Source: Candidatus Bathyarchaeota archaeon
GTDB lineage: Archaea > Thermoproteota > CALKCG01 > B24 > JAGTQN01
Assembly: GCA_018396395.1 (NCBI GenBank)
Contig: JAGTQN010000040.1
Location: forward strand, 1-11,626
DNA: 11,626 bases
Direction: 5' to 3'
Below the pieces are notes generated by a model. The model had not been told where the DNA came from, searched no databases, and saw only the letters and a program-made list of their open reading frames with translations. This document shows, piece by piece, positions 1 through 5,755 of the stretch (within the stretch, counting starts at the first letter, position 1; the number at the start of each line of letters is the position of its first letter). The position numbers and the translations under genes are program-made.

Positions 1-58
1 CTCTAGCTACGACAGTCTTACCGGAGCCATCAGGACCGAAGAAAAAGATTACAGCCAT
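1..58 (-). CDS. P-loop kinase, thymidylate-kinase-like (N-terminal 19 codons only)
   Basis: The gene starts at an ATG (56-58) and runs off the left edge. The 19 visible residues form a hydrophobic first beta strand followed by a textbook Walker A loop, GPDGSGKT. The sequence FGPDGSGK is typical of the thymidylate-kinase-like P-loop proteins found in bacterial and archaeal polysaccharide loci, whose substrates are mostly unknown; true dTMP kinases share the fold. A weak purine-rich stretch (AAGGGA) precedes the start by a few bases. The gene lies 42 bp downstream of the last stop of the reductase pseudogene and has the same orientation. The start and P-loop are clear, but the exact substrate cannot be told from this fragment. 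Confidence 0.75.
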   Translation of the reverse strand, partial: MAVIFFFGPDGSGKTVVAR

Positions 59-100
59 CAGTTCCCTTATGTCTTGGAGGTTAATTCTTTACTCGGCCTT

Positions 101-618
101 TCAAGGCTGCCTCGATTTCGAGGGGTTTGCTGGGAGTTCTTTCACGGTCTTACTAACGTCTAGCGATGAATCTATAGGGTCCACTAGCTGTCTACTTCAG
201 CTTATCTATTGTATTGTTATGAGTTTTATCAGCTCTTGGTCCAGGCTGGAGGTTTTTGCTAATCTTGGCAAACTTATACCTGCTTATCCTAGTTGCCCCC
301 TGCCAATTGGTAGATTTCTATAAGCTTCCTTTCAACAACCTTCGAGATCATTTATGATAAGTTCGTGTTTAGGGTTGGTAAGTTCTACTGGTCTATTATG
401 ACGTTCGCTCTTAATCATGGGATTGTTGGTGTCCATCAGATCCATGGACGGTCTTCCCATCGCCAACAAACTTCCTGATTAAGAGCGATGACGTTTATGC
501 TTCATGCAAGTTCCTTATCTGTCTCATATTTATCCACGTCGATTCATGCTACTGTATGGATAACTATTTCTAGTTTAGCCTTATCAAATGCAATTTTTTG
601 GAATAACTTTGTTCTAGA
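101..618 (-). pseudogene. Decayed dTDP-4-dehydrorhamnose reductase-like (RmlD/NAD-epimerase superfamily) gene
   Basis: Several collinear peptide blocks on the minus strand match the RmlD pattern in the right order. EIVIHTVA followed by DVDKYETDKELA and INVI (about 490-570) matches the family block around VIHAAA-TDVDK-E---ELA--NV. IYQLAGG then SRYKFAKISKN (about 254-320) matches the C-terminal 'LAG-SRYEFA' block. LDQELIK and DSSLDVSKTVKELPA (about 125-243) match the C-terminal 'RP-DSSLD-SK---EL' block. The blocks are separated by in-frame TGA, TAG and TAA codons and by frameshifts, one at a run of five C on the plus strand (296-300). The middle of the protein, roughly 150 residues between INVI and the LAGG block in the family, is missing, as is the N-terminal Rossmann glycine motif. 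An 82-bp inverted-repeat element sits inside the INVI codons. An intact protein would reduce a nucleotide 4-keto-sugar; this copy cannot be functional. Block matches are from memory of the family, not an alignment. Confidence 0.65.
406..487. mobile_element. MITE-like element: 82 bp, 12-bp perfect terminal inverted repeats, 8-bp target duplication
   Basis: The left end CGCTCTTAATCA (406-417) is the exact reverse complement of the right end TGATTAAGAGCG (476-487). The 8 bases just outside both ends are identical (ATGACGTT at 398-405 and 488-495), as expected for a target-site duplication. Two further inner inverted pairs are nested inside: TTGTTGG/CCAACAA (423-429 and 463-469) and GTCCAT/ATGGAC (431-436 and 444-449), so the element could fold into one long imperfect hairpin. 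It has no coding capacity, so it must have been moved by a transposase encoded elsewhere. Total added sequence is 90 bp, a multiple of three. It interrupts the reductase pseudogene at the INVI codons. An 8-bp duplication is compatible with several IS families, so the parent element cannot be named. Confidence 0.8.
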
Positions 619-845
619 ATAGCCTTGCCTTTCTCAAACCTATGATACATATGCAAAATTTTTGATGCTATATCCAGCAACTTAGAAGAGTATATATAAT
701 CGATGACCATATCCTTTCTAGCTCTTTCATGCCTGTTACAACTTTTACCTAATCATCCGCTTCTTAATATGCCAAGTATAAGATCAGTTGCCAGTTTTCT
801 GCCGCTATAGCGCCATGTCCTCTCAAAAGTACCAGGATAGAGTTG
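570..845 (-). pseudogene. Unrecognised gene remnant, 92 codons with one internal stop
   Basis: One minus-strand frame runs from just after a TAA (846-848) to a TAG (570-572), broken only by a TGA at 753-755. The two parts have protein-like composition: an upstream piece of 30 codons with YPGTFERTWRYSGRKLATDL, and a downstream piece with KDMVIDYIYSSKLLDIASK and ILHMYHRFEKGKAI. There is no ATG at the upstream end. It begins 15 bp after the stop of the FkbM gene and its end overlaps the start of the reductase remnant in another frame. I do not recognise the family. It may be the tail of a lost gene, or chance open sequence; the composition favours the former. Confidence 0.3.
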
Positions 846-860
846 TTAATTATTAGTAAT

Positions 861-1646
861 CTATTGCCCTCTTTTAGCATGAACATAATCTTCCTCCAGC
901 TTAACAATAAAGCCCCTCTCCTTTAAAATCCGGCGTATCTCTTCCTTTATTCTTTCGTTATGACAATCAATACGTAATTTGCTAGTTTTCCTTAATGTTT
1001 TCTCTGCACCTCTTAGAGCTTCTAACTCGGCTCCTTCTATGTTCATCATTAAAAGGTCTACCTTCTCCACATCAAGTTCTGCGAGGATGTTATCTAAGGT
1101 GTCTGCCTCAACTTCTACATACTTGCCAGTTAATGGCTTAGCAGTATAGGAGAAGACGTAAGGTGTTACCGTTGGACCTGTCACTGTTGAGGCTAAATGG
1201 AGCTTTAACTTGGTTCTCACACTCCAAAGTGCTTTGCCAACTATTATCACGTTGTTTAGCCCGTGAGATTTTACATTCCAACATAGAAACTTTAGGTTCA
1301 ATGGATCTGGCTCCACAGCTACAACTTTGCCAGCCTTATGAGCTATGGATAGAACAGTAGCTCCGATGCAAGCTCCAGCCTCAACAACTACATCGCCTTC
1401 TCTAATGAGGGATGCGCGATCCAGCTTTATAATGAACGATGTCCAATCACCTTTGGGCGAGGGGGTGTAAAGCCTCCCTCCTCTCTTTAAGGAGATCCAA
1501 TATCCTTTAGTGGAGGGAATTAGGATCAGGACTTCTCGACGATGCAATACGCGATAGATAGATTTGGTCAAGGCATACAGCCAATTAGGTGCCTTCTTGG
1601 AGAACTCAACCTTTAATCGTTCCAATAAACTCATTTCTTTTAACAT
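861..1646 (-). CDS. FkbM family methyltransferase
   Basis: This 261-residue protein is a SAM-dependent methyltransferase of the FkbM family, which commonly O-methylates sugars or other small acceptors. The SAM-binding glycine motif is EAGACIGATVL (about 89-99), followed by the acidic ribose-binding strand VAVEPDP (109-115). The family signature DLLMMNIEGAELEALRG lies at 197-213, where the usual 'KIDVEG' has become 'MNIEG'. The first 80 residues are a family-typical variable N-terminus, and no membrane segment is seen. The ATG at 1644-1646 is supported by GTGAT (1653-1657), an archaeal-type ribosome binding site six bases upstream; a second Met at residue 5 is less likely. Unlike the other genes it stands alone, with gene debris on both sides. 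The family is clear; the acceptor is unknown, though the glycan context suggests a sugar hydroxyl. Confidence 0.88.
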   Translation of the reverse strand: MLKEMSLLERLKVEFSKKAPNWLYALTKSIYRVLHRREVLILIPSTKGYWISLKRGGRLYTPSPKGDWTSFIIKLDRASLIREGDVVVEAGACIGATVLSIAHKAGKVVAVEPDPLNLKFLCWNVKSHGLNNVIIVGKALWSVRTKLKLHLASTVTGPTVTPYVFSYTAKPLTGKYVEVEADTLDNILAELDVEKVDLLMMNIEGAELEALRGAEKTLRKTSKLRIDCHNERIKEEIRRILKERGFIVKLEEDYVHAKRGQ

Positions 1647-1806
1647 ATTAGTATCACAAACAATGCATGTTGCGAAACAGTTACGTTAAACTTGTTCTAT
1701 CTTATGACTCTTGAGTGCTTGAGATAAACTCTGAACACGTCTAACATTCGAATGAGCACTCTGCGACCAGTGGGAAACACCCTACAATTCAACTGGCGGA
1801 TAATCT

Positions 1807-2360
1807 CTACACGTGGAAGTCTACATAAACATAGCTATTGCTTTCTAGGTTGTATATCTCTTCATTAGTAAAGCTATGTATATGTCTTTCCACATTTGTC
1901 ACACTCTATTTCACAAGCGTTTTTCAACAGATTTTTTAAGAGACTAGATAAAGGACTTTCACTGTTTCGGTTACTGCGGAAGATTGCTTGGGTAGAGGAG
2001 TCCTTTCTTCACGGCTTAAAACATCTTTAAGCCTCTCCCTCTGCAGTGCAATGATTCCCTTAGGCTTTGAGCGGTCTGGGATCCTTACATCCTTAATGAC
2101 CTCTATATCCCCTTTCTAATGCGTTTTAAAATCCGTGCCCTTTTGTCCTTCGACTTACCGATCTTTGCAGCTATTCTCCTAATACCCCAGTTTGGATGCT
2201 TCTGCTTCAACTCCAAGATCCTTCTAATCGTCTTTTTCGTCGTGGTAAAGGGGCACTTACTTCTCTTCCCATCAAATGGATAACTCGCGAGTTCAAATAA
2301 AAGCGTCGCGGATACGCTACGGAATGCATTTGAATATGCTGGATATGCGGCAAAACGCAT
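1807..2360 (-). pseudogene. Decayed gene with helix-turn-helix and zinc-ribbon-like segment (possible transposase or regulator)
   Basis: The first part (2103-2360) is an open frame of 85 codons from an ATG. It contains RRILELKQKHPNWGIRRIAAK, a helix-turn-helix of the kind seen at the N-terminus of IS3/IS481-type transposases. It ends at a TAG next to a run of four C on the plus strand (2109-2112). Shifting one base there gives KGDIEVIKDVRIPDRSKPKG and LQRERLKDVLSREE down to a TAA at 1936-1938. A further shift gives LLKNLLKNACEIECDKCGK, a CxxxCxxC zinc-ribbon-like motif, and then HSFTNEEIYNLESN to a TAG at 1807-1809. The pieces abut in order, which suggests one broken gene. I see no DDE catalytic residues, so transposase is only one possibility. 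From 1647 to 1806 I see nothing convincing beyond more stop-broken sequence. Confidence 0.45.
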
Positions 2361-2361
2361 C

Positions 2362-2493
2362 TCACTTCTGTGCTAGACCAGTGCTGAACAATAACTTGAC
2401 TGAGACGCCTTTGAGACGGATATATGCTTGCTACCTGCCTTTTCCTTTAAGTTTCCTTATTATGACCTTAGCTATGGTGGTCTTCTCTAGCCA
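2362..2493 (-). pseudogene. Short unrecognised coding-like remnant
   Basis: A minus-strand frame of about 43 codons with one internal TAG (2431-2433) reads LEKTTIAKVIIRKLKGKGR and then AYIRLKGVSVKLLFSTGLAQK-like sequence, ending at a TGA (2362-2364). It immediately precedes the helix-turn-helix remnant and could be its displaced upstream part, or the end of another lost gene. It has no start codon and no recognised family. It is listed because the sequence between ugd and the remnant otherwise holds no gene. Confidence 0.2.
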
Positions 2494-2497
2494 CTAG

Positions 2498-2549
2498 CCA
2501 AAAAAGACTATAGGCATATAAAAGGATGGCTTTTAGCTCTTCACATGGA
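2498..2549 (-). terminator. Possible T-rich archaeal terminator after ugd
   Basis: Reading the minus strand after the ugd stop codon (2550-2552), there is an A/T-rich stretch with CCTTTTATATG and then a run of six T (plus-strand A run at 2500-2505). Archaeal RNA polymerase commonly stops at such oligo-T tracts without a strong hairpin. The location directly behind the last gene of the galU-ugd pair fits, but the call rests on base composition only. Confidence 0.35.
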
Positions 2550-3887
2550 CTATGGTGAGTAACCTATGGCCTCAAATTTCAGATGTTTCGAGTATTCCTT
2601 GGGTGGATATATTCTCCGTCCCTCTATGAGGAGCGGTGTCCTCATAAGTTCTAAGAAGATTTCAGGAGGTATGTTCTTGAACTCCTTCCACTCAGTCACT
2701 ATTATGGCACAGTCTGCACCTTTAATGCATGATGTGGCGTCAAATGCATACTTAATGGAGTTTCCGAAGAGGCCTCTGAAGTTCTCCATGGTCTTCGGGT
2801 CGTAGACAGTTATTTCAGCCCCCTCATCGAGAAGACCTCTAACGAGCTTTATCGATGGTGCATCTGTAATGTCGTCGGTGTTGGGCTTAAAGGAGAGGCC
2901 GAGAATCGCGATCCTCTTGCCTTTTAGATTGCCCAAGTGCTTCTCAGCTAGTTTGATGAGATTTAGGGGTTGCTGCTCATTTACTTGGATGGTCGCATCT
3001 ATAAGGGATGTAGATGCTCCGAGAGACTCAGCGAACTTCTTGAGGGCGGCTAGGTCTTTGCCAAAGCATGGGCCTCCCCCCCCTGCCCCAGCCTTCAAGA
3101 ACAATGAACCTATCCTCTTATCTAATCCTATAGCCTCAGCAACGACATTTACATCAGCTCCCGGAAGCTTCTGGCACAGGTTTGCAATCATATTTATGAA
3201 GCTGACCTTCATAGCGAGAAACGCATTACTTGCGTACTTGATCAGTTCGGCATTGACTGGCGTGGTTCTTATAGTTGGGGGCGTCTCCTCACCGTAGAAT
3301 TTTCCGTAGAAATCTTCGAGGGTGTCACCAGACCTTTTGTCGAACTCGCCTATAATTATCCTGTCTGGTTTGAATACGTCTCTAACGGCACTACCCTCTC
3401 TTAGGAACTCCGGGTTTACACAGAGGCCGAAGCTATAGCCGCAACGCTTACTTGACACTTCCTCTATTATCGGCTTAACTACTCTTTCAGTGGTCGTAGG
3501 CACGACTGTACTCTTTAGTACAACTAGGTGCCAATTCTCTTTATGCCGAAGAGACTCTCCGATCAACGCTAAGGCGCTCTTCACGTACCTCAAGTCTATG
3601 CTGCCATCAGGTGCACTAGGTGTGCCCACAGTTATGAATGTCAGGTCTGCGTTGAGGATAGCTTCCGAAGGATTGGTTGTAGCCCTTAACAAGCCCTTTT
3701 CGACAGAGTCCTTGACTAGTACATCGAGTTCGGGTTCAAAGAAGGGTGCCTTACCTCTATTGATAATCTTAACCTTTTCCTCGTTCACGTCGAAGCCTAT
3801 GACTCTAAAGTCCCTGGACGCGAAGCATGCAGCCATCGTGAGACCTACGCGGCCAAGACCAAAGAACGATATAGCATACATCTTCAT
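2550..3887 (-). CDS. ugd: UDP-glucose 6-dehydrogenase
   Basis: This 445-residue enzyme oxidises UDP-glucose to UDP-glucuronate with two NAD+, in the cytosol. The N-terminal Rossmann motif FFGLGRVGL is at residues 8-16, and the NAD-domain block TVGTPSAPDGS is at about 86-96. The middle-domain motif NPEFLREGSA follows near 158-167. The active-site block AGGGGPCFGKD places the catalytic Cys at residue 274. The C-terminal UDP-binding domain starts with ILGLSFKPNTDD and includes VYDP and VTEWKEF. I chose the ATG at 3885-3887 over one 48 bases further upstream. It overlaps the galU stop as ATGA, it has AAGGTG six bases upstream, and the protein then begins right before the first beta strand. The family usually has CFPKD, but here the Pro is Gly. 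GDP-mannose dehydrogenase is the main alternative; the upstream galU favours UDP-glucose. Confidence 0.9.
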   Translation of the reverse strand: MKMYAISFFGLGRVGLTMAACFASRDFRVIGFDVNEEKVKIINRGKAPFFEPELDVLVKDSVEKGLLRATTNPSEAILNADLTFITVGTPSAPDGSIDLRYVKSALALIGESLRHKENWHLVVLKSTVVPTTTERVVKPIIEEVSSKRCGYSFGLCVNPEFLREGSAVRDVFKPDRIIIGEFDKRSGDTLEDFYGKFYGEETPPTIRTTPVNAELIKYASNAFLAMKVSFINMIANLCQKLPGADVNVVAEAIGLDKRIGSLFLKAGAGGGGPCFGKDLAALKKFAESLGASTSLIDATIQVNEQQPLNLIKLAEKHLGNLKGKRIAILGLSFKPNTDDITDAPSIKLVRGLLDEGAEITVYDPKTMENFRGLFGNSIKYAFDATSCIKGADCAIIVTEWKEFKNIPPEIFLELMRTPLLIEGRRIYPPKEYSKHLKFEAIGYSP

Positions 3888-4759
3888 ATCGAGCACCTTG
3901 AACACATGCTGAATGTATACTTTAAGGCCTCCCAATAGGATTCCGGCGTACCTATGTCTATGCGTTTCTCGCCTGGAAGTAGCTCGACAGCGTAAACTTT
4001 ACACCCATCTAATATTAGATGCTTAATGGCATCGGTAAGCTGGGTCTCTCCGGCCTCGTAACTTCTTATCTGTTCTATCGCTTTAAAGATCTTATTATGG
4101 AATACGTAGATTGCTACTACGGCTATGTTCGAGGGGGGAGCCCTTGGCTTCTCGACTATGTCCGTAACTTTGTAGATATAGGGATCTATTTTGACGCCCG
4201 TGATGACACCATACGTCCTCGGGTTACCAACCCTTTCGACGAGGAAAGCGATGTCGGCATTCATCCCTTTGAAAACCCGAATCAGTCTGGTTATGTGAGA
4301 GCCTTTTTCCGATAGCACAATGTCGTCGCCCGCATGAACCAGGAAGGGCTTCCCTTGCACGAAGCTTTTTGCTCTGTAAACTGCATCACCGAACCCTCTG
4401 GGCTCAGGCTGGTTGATGAAAACTATTACTGACTCGTCTAATTTTCTGTAAAAAACTTCAAGTTCCCTAGAGAGGTCTTCCTTACCCTTACTATGTAAAT
4501 ATCTGATGAAGCTTGTATCCTTGTTGAAGTGGTCTTCTGCAGCTCTTTTGCCACGGCCTACTATGAAGCAGAACTCCCTGAAACCTACATCGTAGAGTTG
4601 CTCGAATATCAGCTGTAGCATCGGCTTGGCGAGAATTTGGCCGTTAAGGCCCTTGGCAAATACTGGGAGCATCTCTTTAGGCATCTCCTTAGTTGCTGTA
4701 AGGAGGCGTGTCCCGAGACCTGCAGCAGGAATTATAACCTTCCTTATCATGATTAACAT
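3884..4759 (-). CDS. galU: UTP-glucose-1-phosphate uridylyltransferase
   Basis: This 291-residue cytosolic nucleotidyltransferase makes UDP-glucose from UTP and glucose 1-phosphate. The N-terminal nucleotide-binding signature IPAAGLGTRLL is at 10-20, followed by the GalU-type TATKEMPKEMLPV. Other expected blocks are present: QPEPRGFGDAV (117-127), the metal-site region VHAGDDI (141-147), YGVITG (183-188), DIVEKP (200-205), ETQLTDAI (238-245) and DIGTPESYWEALK (268-280). The length fits the family. A second ATG at residue 4 is an equally possible start, since no clear ribosome binding site precedes either. It begins one base after the FkbM stop codon and ends in an ATGA overlap with ugd, so its product would feed the next enzyme directly. 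A GlmU-like or glucose-1-phosphate thymidylyltransferase role is less likely, because TATKEMPKEMLPV is characteristic of GalU. Confidence 0.92.
   Translation of the reverse strand: MLIMIRKVIIPAAGLGTRLLTATKEMPKEMLPVFAKGLNGQILAKPMLQLIFEQLYDVGFREFCFIVGRGKRAAEDHFNKDTSFIRYLHSKGKEDLSRELEVFYRKLDESVIVFINQPEPRGFGDAVYRAKSFVQGKPFLVHAGDDIVLSEKGSHITRLIRVFKGMNADIAFLVERVGNPRTYGVITGVKIDPYIYKVTDIVEKPRAPPSNIAVVAIYVFHNKIFKAIEQIRSYEAGETQLTDAIKHLILDGCKVYAVELLPGEKRIDIGTPESYWEALKYTFSMCSRCSI
3894..3899 (-). promoter_or_regulatory. Ribosome binding site of ugd (AAGGTG)
   Basis: AAGGTG on the minus strand lies six bases before the ATG at 3885-3887 and within the last codons of galU. It pairs with the archaeal 16S rRNA tail (CACCU) and decides the ugd start in favour of the ATGA overlap. 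It implies translation coupled to galU. Confidence 0.6.
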
Positions 4760-4760
4760 C

Positions 4761-5402
4761 TTAAGGGCAATTAATGCTAAAAGTTTCCTTGTTCATCAAT
4801 GATGAGTCGCTCGTAAATCCCATTCGAGGTTTTAAATAAAGAATGAAGTTTCGTTGATCTCGAAATTCAAGTATTTTATAACTATAGTTAAATTTCTCAT
4901 TAAGGAGTTTAAAAACTCTAAACTCATTGCCATGTACCCATCCATGAACTTCAAGAATTATATGTGGTCTAAACTTTCTTATGATAGAGCTGGCACCTTT
5001 TACTACGTCATATCCGGCCCCCTCCACATCGATCTTAATCGCATCGACTCTCTGAAGTCCTTGAGACCTAACGAGGGTATCGAGACTTAACAGAGGAACT
5101 TTAATAACGCCTACAACCCTGTCATTGCCGAGGTAGTTAGTTGCCGAAGTCTCTGCGAGGCTATCAGCTAGCTTTATCGTTAGAAAACCTTCATTAGCAC
5201 CTACAGCTGCATTAATCGCTAAAATTCTTTCCTTCATTTCTTTACCATTTAGCTCGATATTGAACAGGAGGATTCTGAAGTTTCTGGGATCAGGCTCCAA
5301 TGCGATGACTCTAGCTCCTAAACTAGCTGCTAGGATGGAGTAAAAACCTACAAATGCACCAACATCAATAAATACCATCCCAGGTCTAATGAACTGCTTC
5401 AA
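4761..5402 (-). CDS. FkbM family methyltransferase, C-terminal (catalytic) part of an interrupted gene
   Basis: This 213-residue frame holds the whole FkbM methyltransferase core: SAM motif VFIDVGAFVGFYS (11-23), VIALEPDP (32-39), VPLLSLDTL (about 102-110), DAIKIDVEGAGYDVVKGA (120-137) and ILEVHG (148-153). Its only available start is a TTG at 5400-5402, and in-frame homologous sequence continues upstream (CNYIVGHEPKVVKV) without any start codon until a TGA at 5478-5480. The family normally has about 60-90 residues before the SAM motif. These are supplied by the fragment at 5478-5690 in the same frame, so this is one gene broken by a repeat-bounded insertion. A short protein from the TTG might still fold, but the gene is more likely off in this sequence. 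It sits one base upstream of galU. The likely substrate is a sugar hydroxyl. Confidence 0.8.
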   Translation of the reverse strand: MKQFIRPGMVFIDVGAFVGFYSILAASLGARVIALEPDPRNFRILLFNIELNGKEMKERILAINAAVGANEGFLTIKLADSLAETSATNYLGNDRVVGVIKVPLLSLDTLVRSQGLQRVDAIKIDVEGAGYDVVKGASSIIRKFRPHIILEVHGWVHGNEFRVFKLLNEKFNYSYKILEFRDQRNFILYLKPRMGFTSDSSLMNKETFSINCP

Positions 5403-5419
5403 GACCTTGACTACCTTGG

Positions 5420-5511
5420 GTTCATGGCCAACTATATAGTTGCAAAAGAAGGCATCGAAGTAGTTGGAAAAGGCATTTCAACGTTCATGGCCAACTATAT
5501 AGTTGCAAAAG
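5420..5511. repeat. 29-bp perfect direct repeat pair with 34-bp spacer inside the FkbM gene
   Basis: Bases 5420-5448 and 5483-5511 are identical over 29 bp. Each copy contains the 12-bp palindrome AACTATATAGTT. The copies are 63 bp apart, start to start, exactly 21 codons, so both are read in the same frame and both encode FCNYIVGHE on the minus strand. The 34-bp spacer (5449-5482) carries the TGA that breaks the gene, and itself contains AAGGCAT twice. Sequence outside the two copies is not similar, so it is not a simple 63-bp tandem duplication. Removing one copy plus the spacer restores an uninterrupted frame. Confidence 0.95.
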
Positions 5512-5690
5512 CGAGAAGATGGTACAGCGATTAGCCTTTTTAATTGACTTGAGTAAAGTAGCAATGACGCTTTTCTCCGAATATTTCTTCCTCTTAACAA
5601 TATCATTGAAAACTTTCTAAGAATATATGACTTATCACAAGCGAAAAGTAAACTATAGATAAAACACTTAATGCTGAAATCGTTGTCCAT
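5478..5690 (-). pseudogene. N-terminal fragment of the interrupted FkbM methyltransferase gene
   Basis: This 70-codon frame starts with an ATG at 5688-5690, directly after an in-frame TAG, and stops at the TGA at 5478-5480. Its end, VPSSRFCNYIVGHE, joins naturally to PKVVKVLKQF of the downstream part. FkbM proteins typically show a 'y-EPevvk-lk--l-pG' stretch just before the SAM motif, so both pieces together give the expected layout. The two frames are in phase (5690 to 5402 is 96 codons). Joined across the repeat they give 288 residues, a normal length for the family. The start has no ribosome binding site. An A/T-rich TTTTAAG (5709-5715) lies about 20 bases upstream and could be a TATA-like box for a leaderless message, but the spacing is slightly short. 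Alone, this peptide has no catalytic motif. Confidence 0.75.
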
Positions 5691-5710
5691 GTTTATCTAT
5701 TCCGCATGCT

Positions 5711-5743
5711 TAAAACTCCCAAAAGAATGCCCTTAAGGGGCAT
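5711..5743 (-). terminator. Hairpin plus T-rich tract closing the glycosyltransferase operon
   Basis: On the minus strand, 12 bases after the stop of the glycosyltransferase gene, ATGCCC pairs with GGGCAT across a five-base loop (plus-strand 5727-5743). T-rich sequence (TTCTTTTGGGAGTTTT) follows directly. The short stem and T tract fit transcription termination. It separates the six-gene right block from the FkbM-galU-ugd block. Confidence 0.5.
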
Positions 5744-5755
5744 CATGCCGTTTAG

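Noticed and set aside
69..323. An 84-codon plus-strand open frame
   Set aside because: No family features and no ribosome binding site; the opposite strand carries recognisable RmlD-like blocks over the same bases.
1647..1806. A promoter or small gene upstream of the intact FkbM gene
   Set aside because: No clear TATA-like box at the right distance and no open frame of useful length; only the GTGAT ribosome binding site next to the start is supported.
1829..1879. An 8-bp inverted repeat (ACATAGCT/AGCTATGT) as a regulatory hairpin
   Set aside because: The arms are short and A/T-rich with a loop of over 30 bases, and they lie within decayed coding-like sequence; chance is the simpler explanation.
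2869..3912. Long plus-strand open frames opposite ugd
   Set aside because: They mirror the codon structure of a strongly supported minus-strand gene and show no motifs of their own.
3888..3935. An upstream ATG for ugd that adds 16 residues
   Set aside because: It would overlap galU by 52 bases and add residues before the first Rossmann strand, whereas the ATGA overlap start has a good ribosome binding site and fits the family.
5420..5511. A two-repeat CRISPR array (29-bp repeats, 34-bp spacer)
   Set aside because: The sizes fit a CRISPR unit, but both repeats are read in one frame as FkbM protein sequence, their spacing is a whole number of codons, only two copies exist and there are no cas genes nearby.
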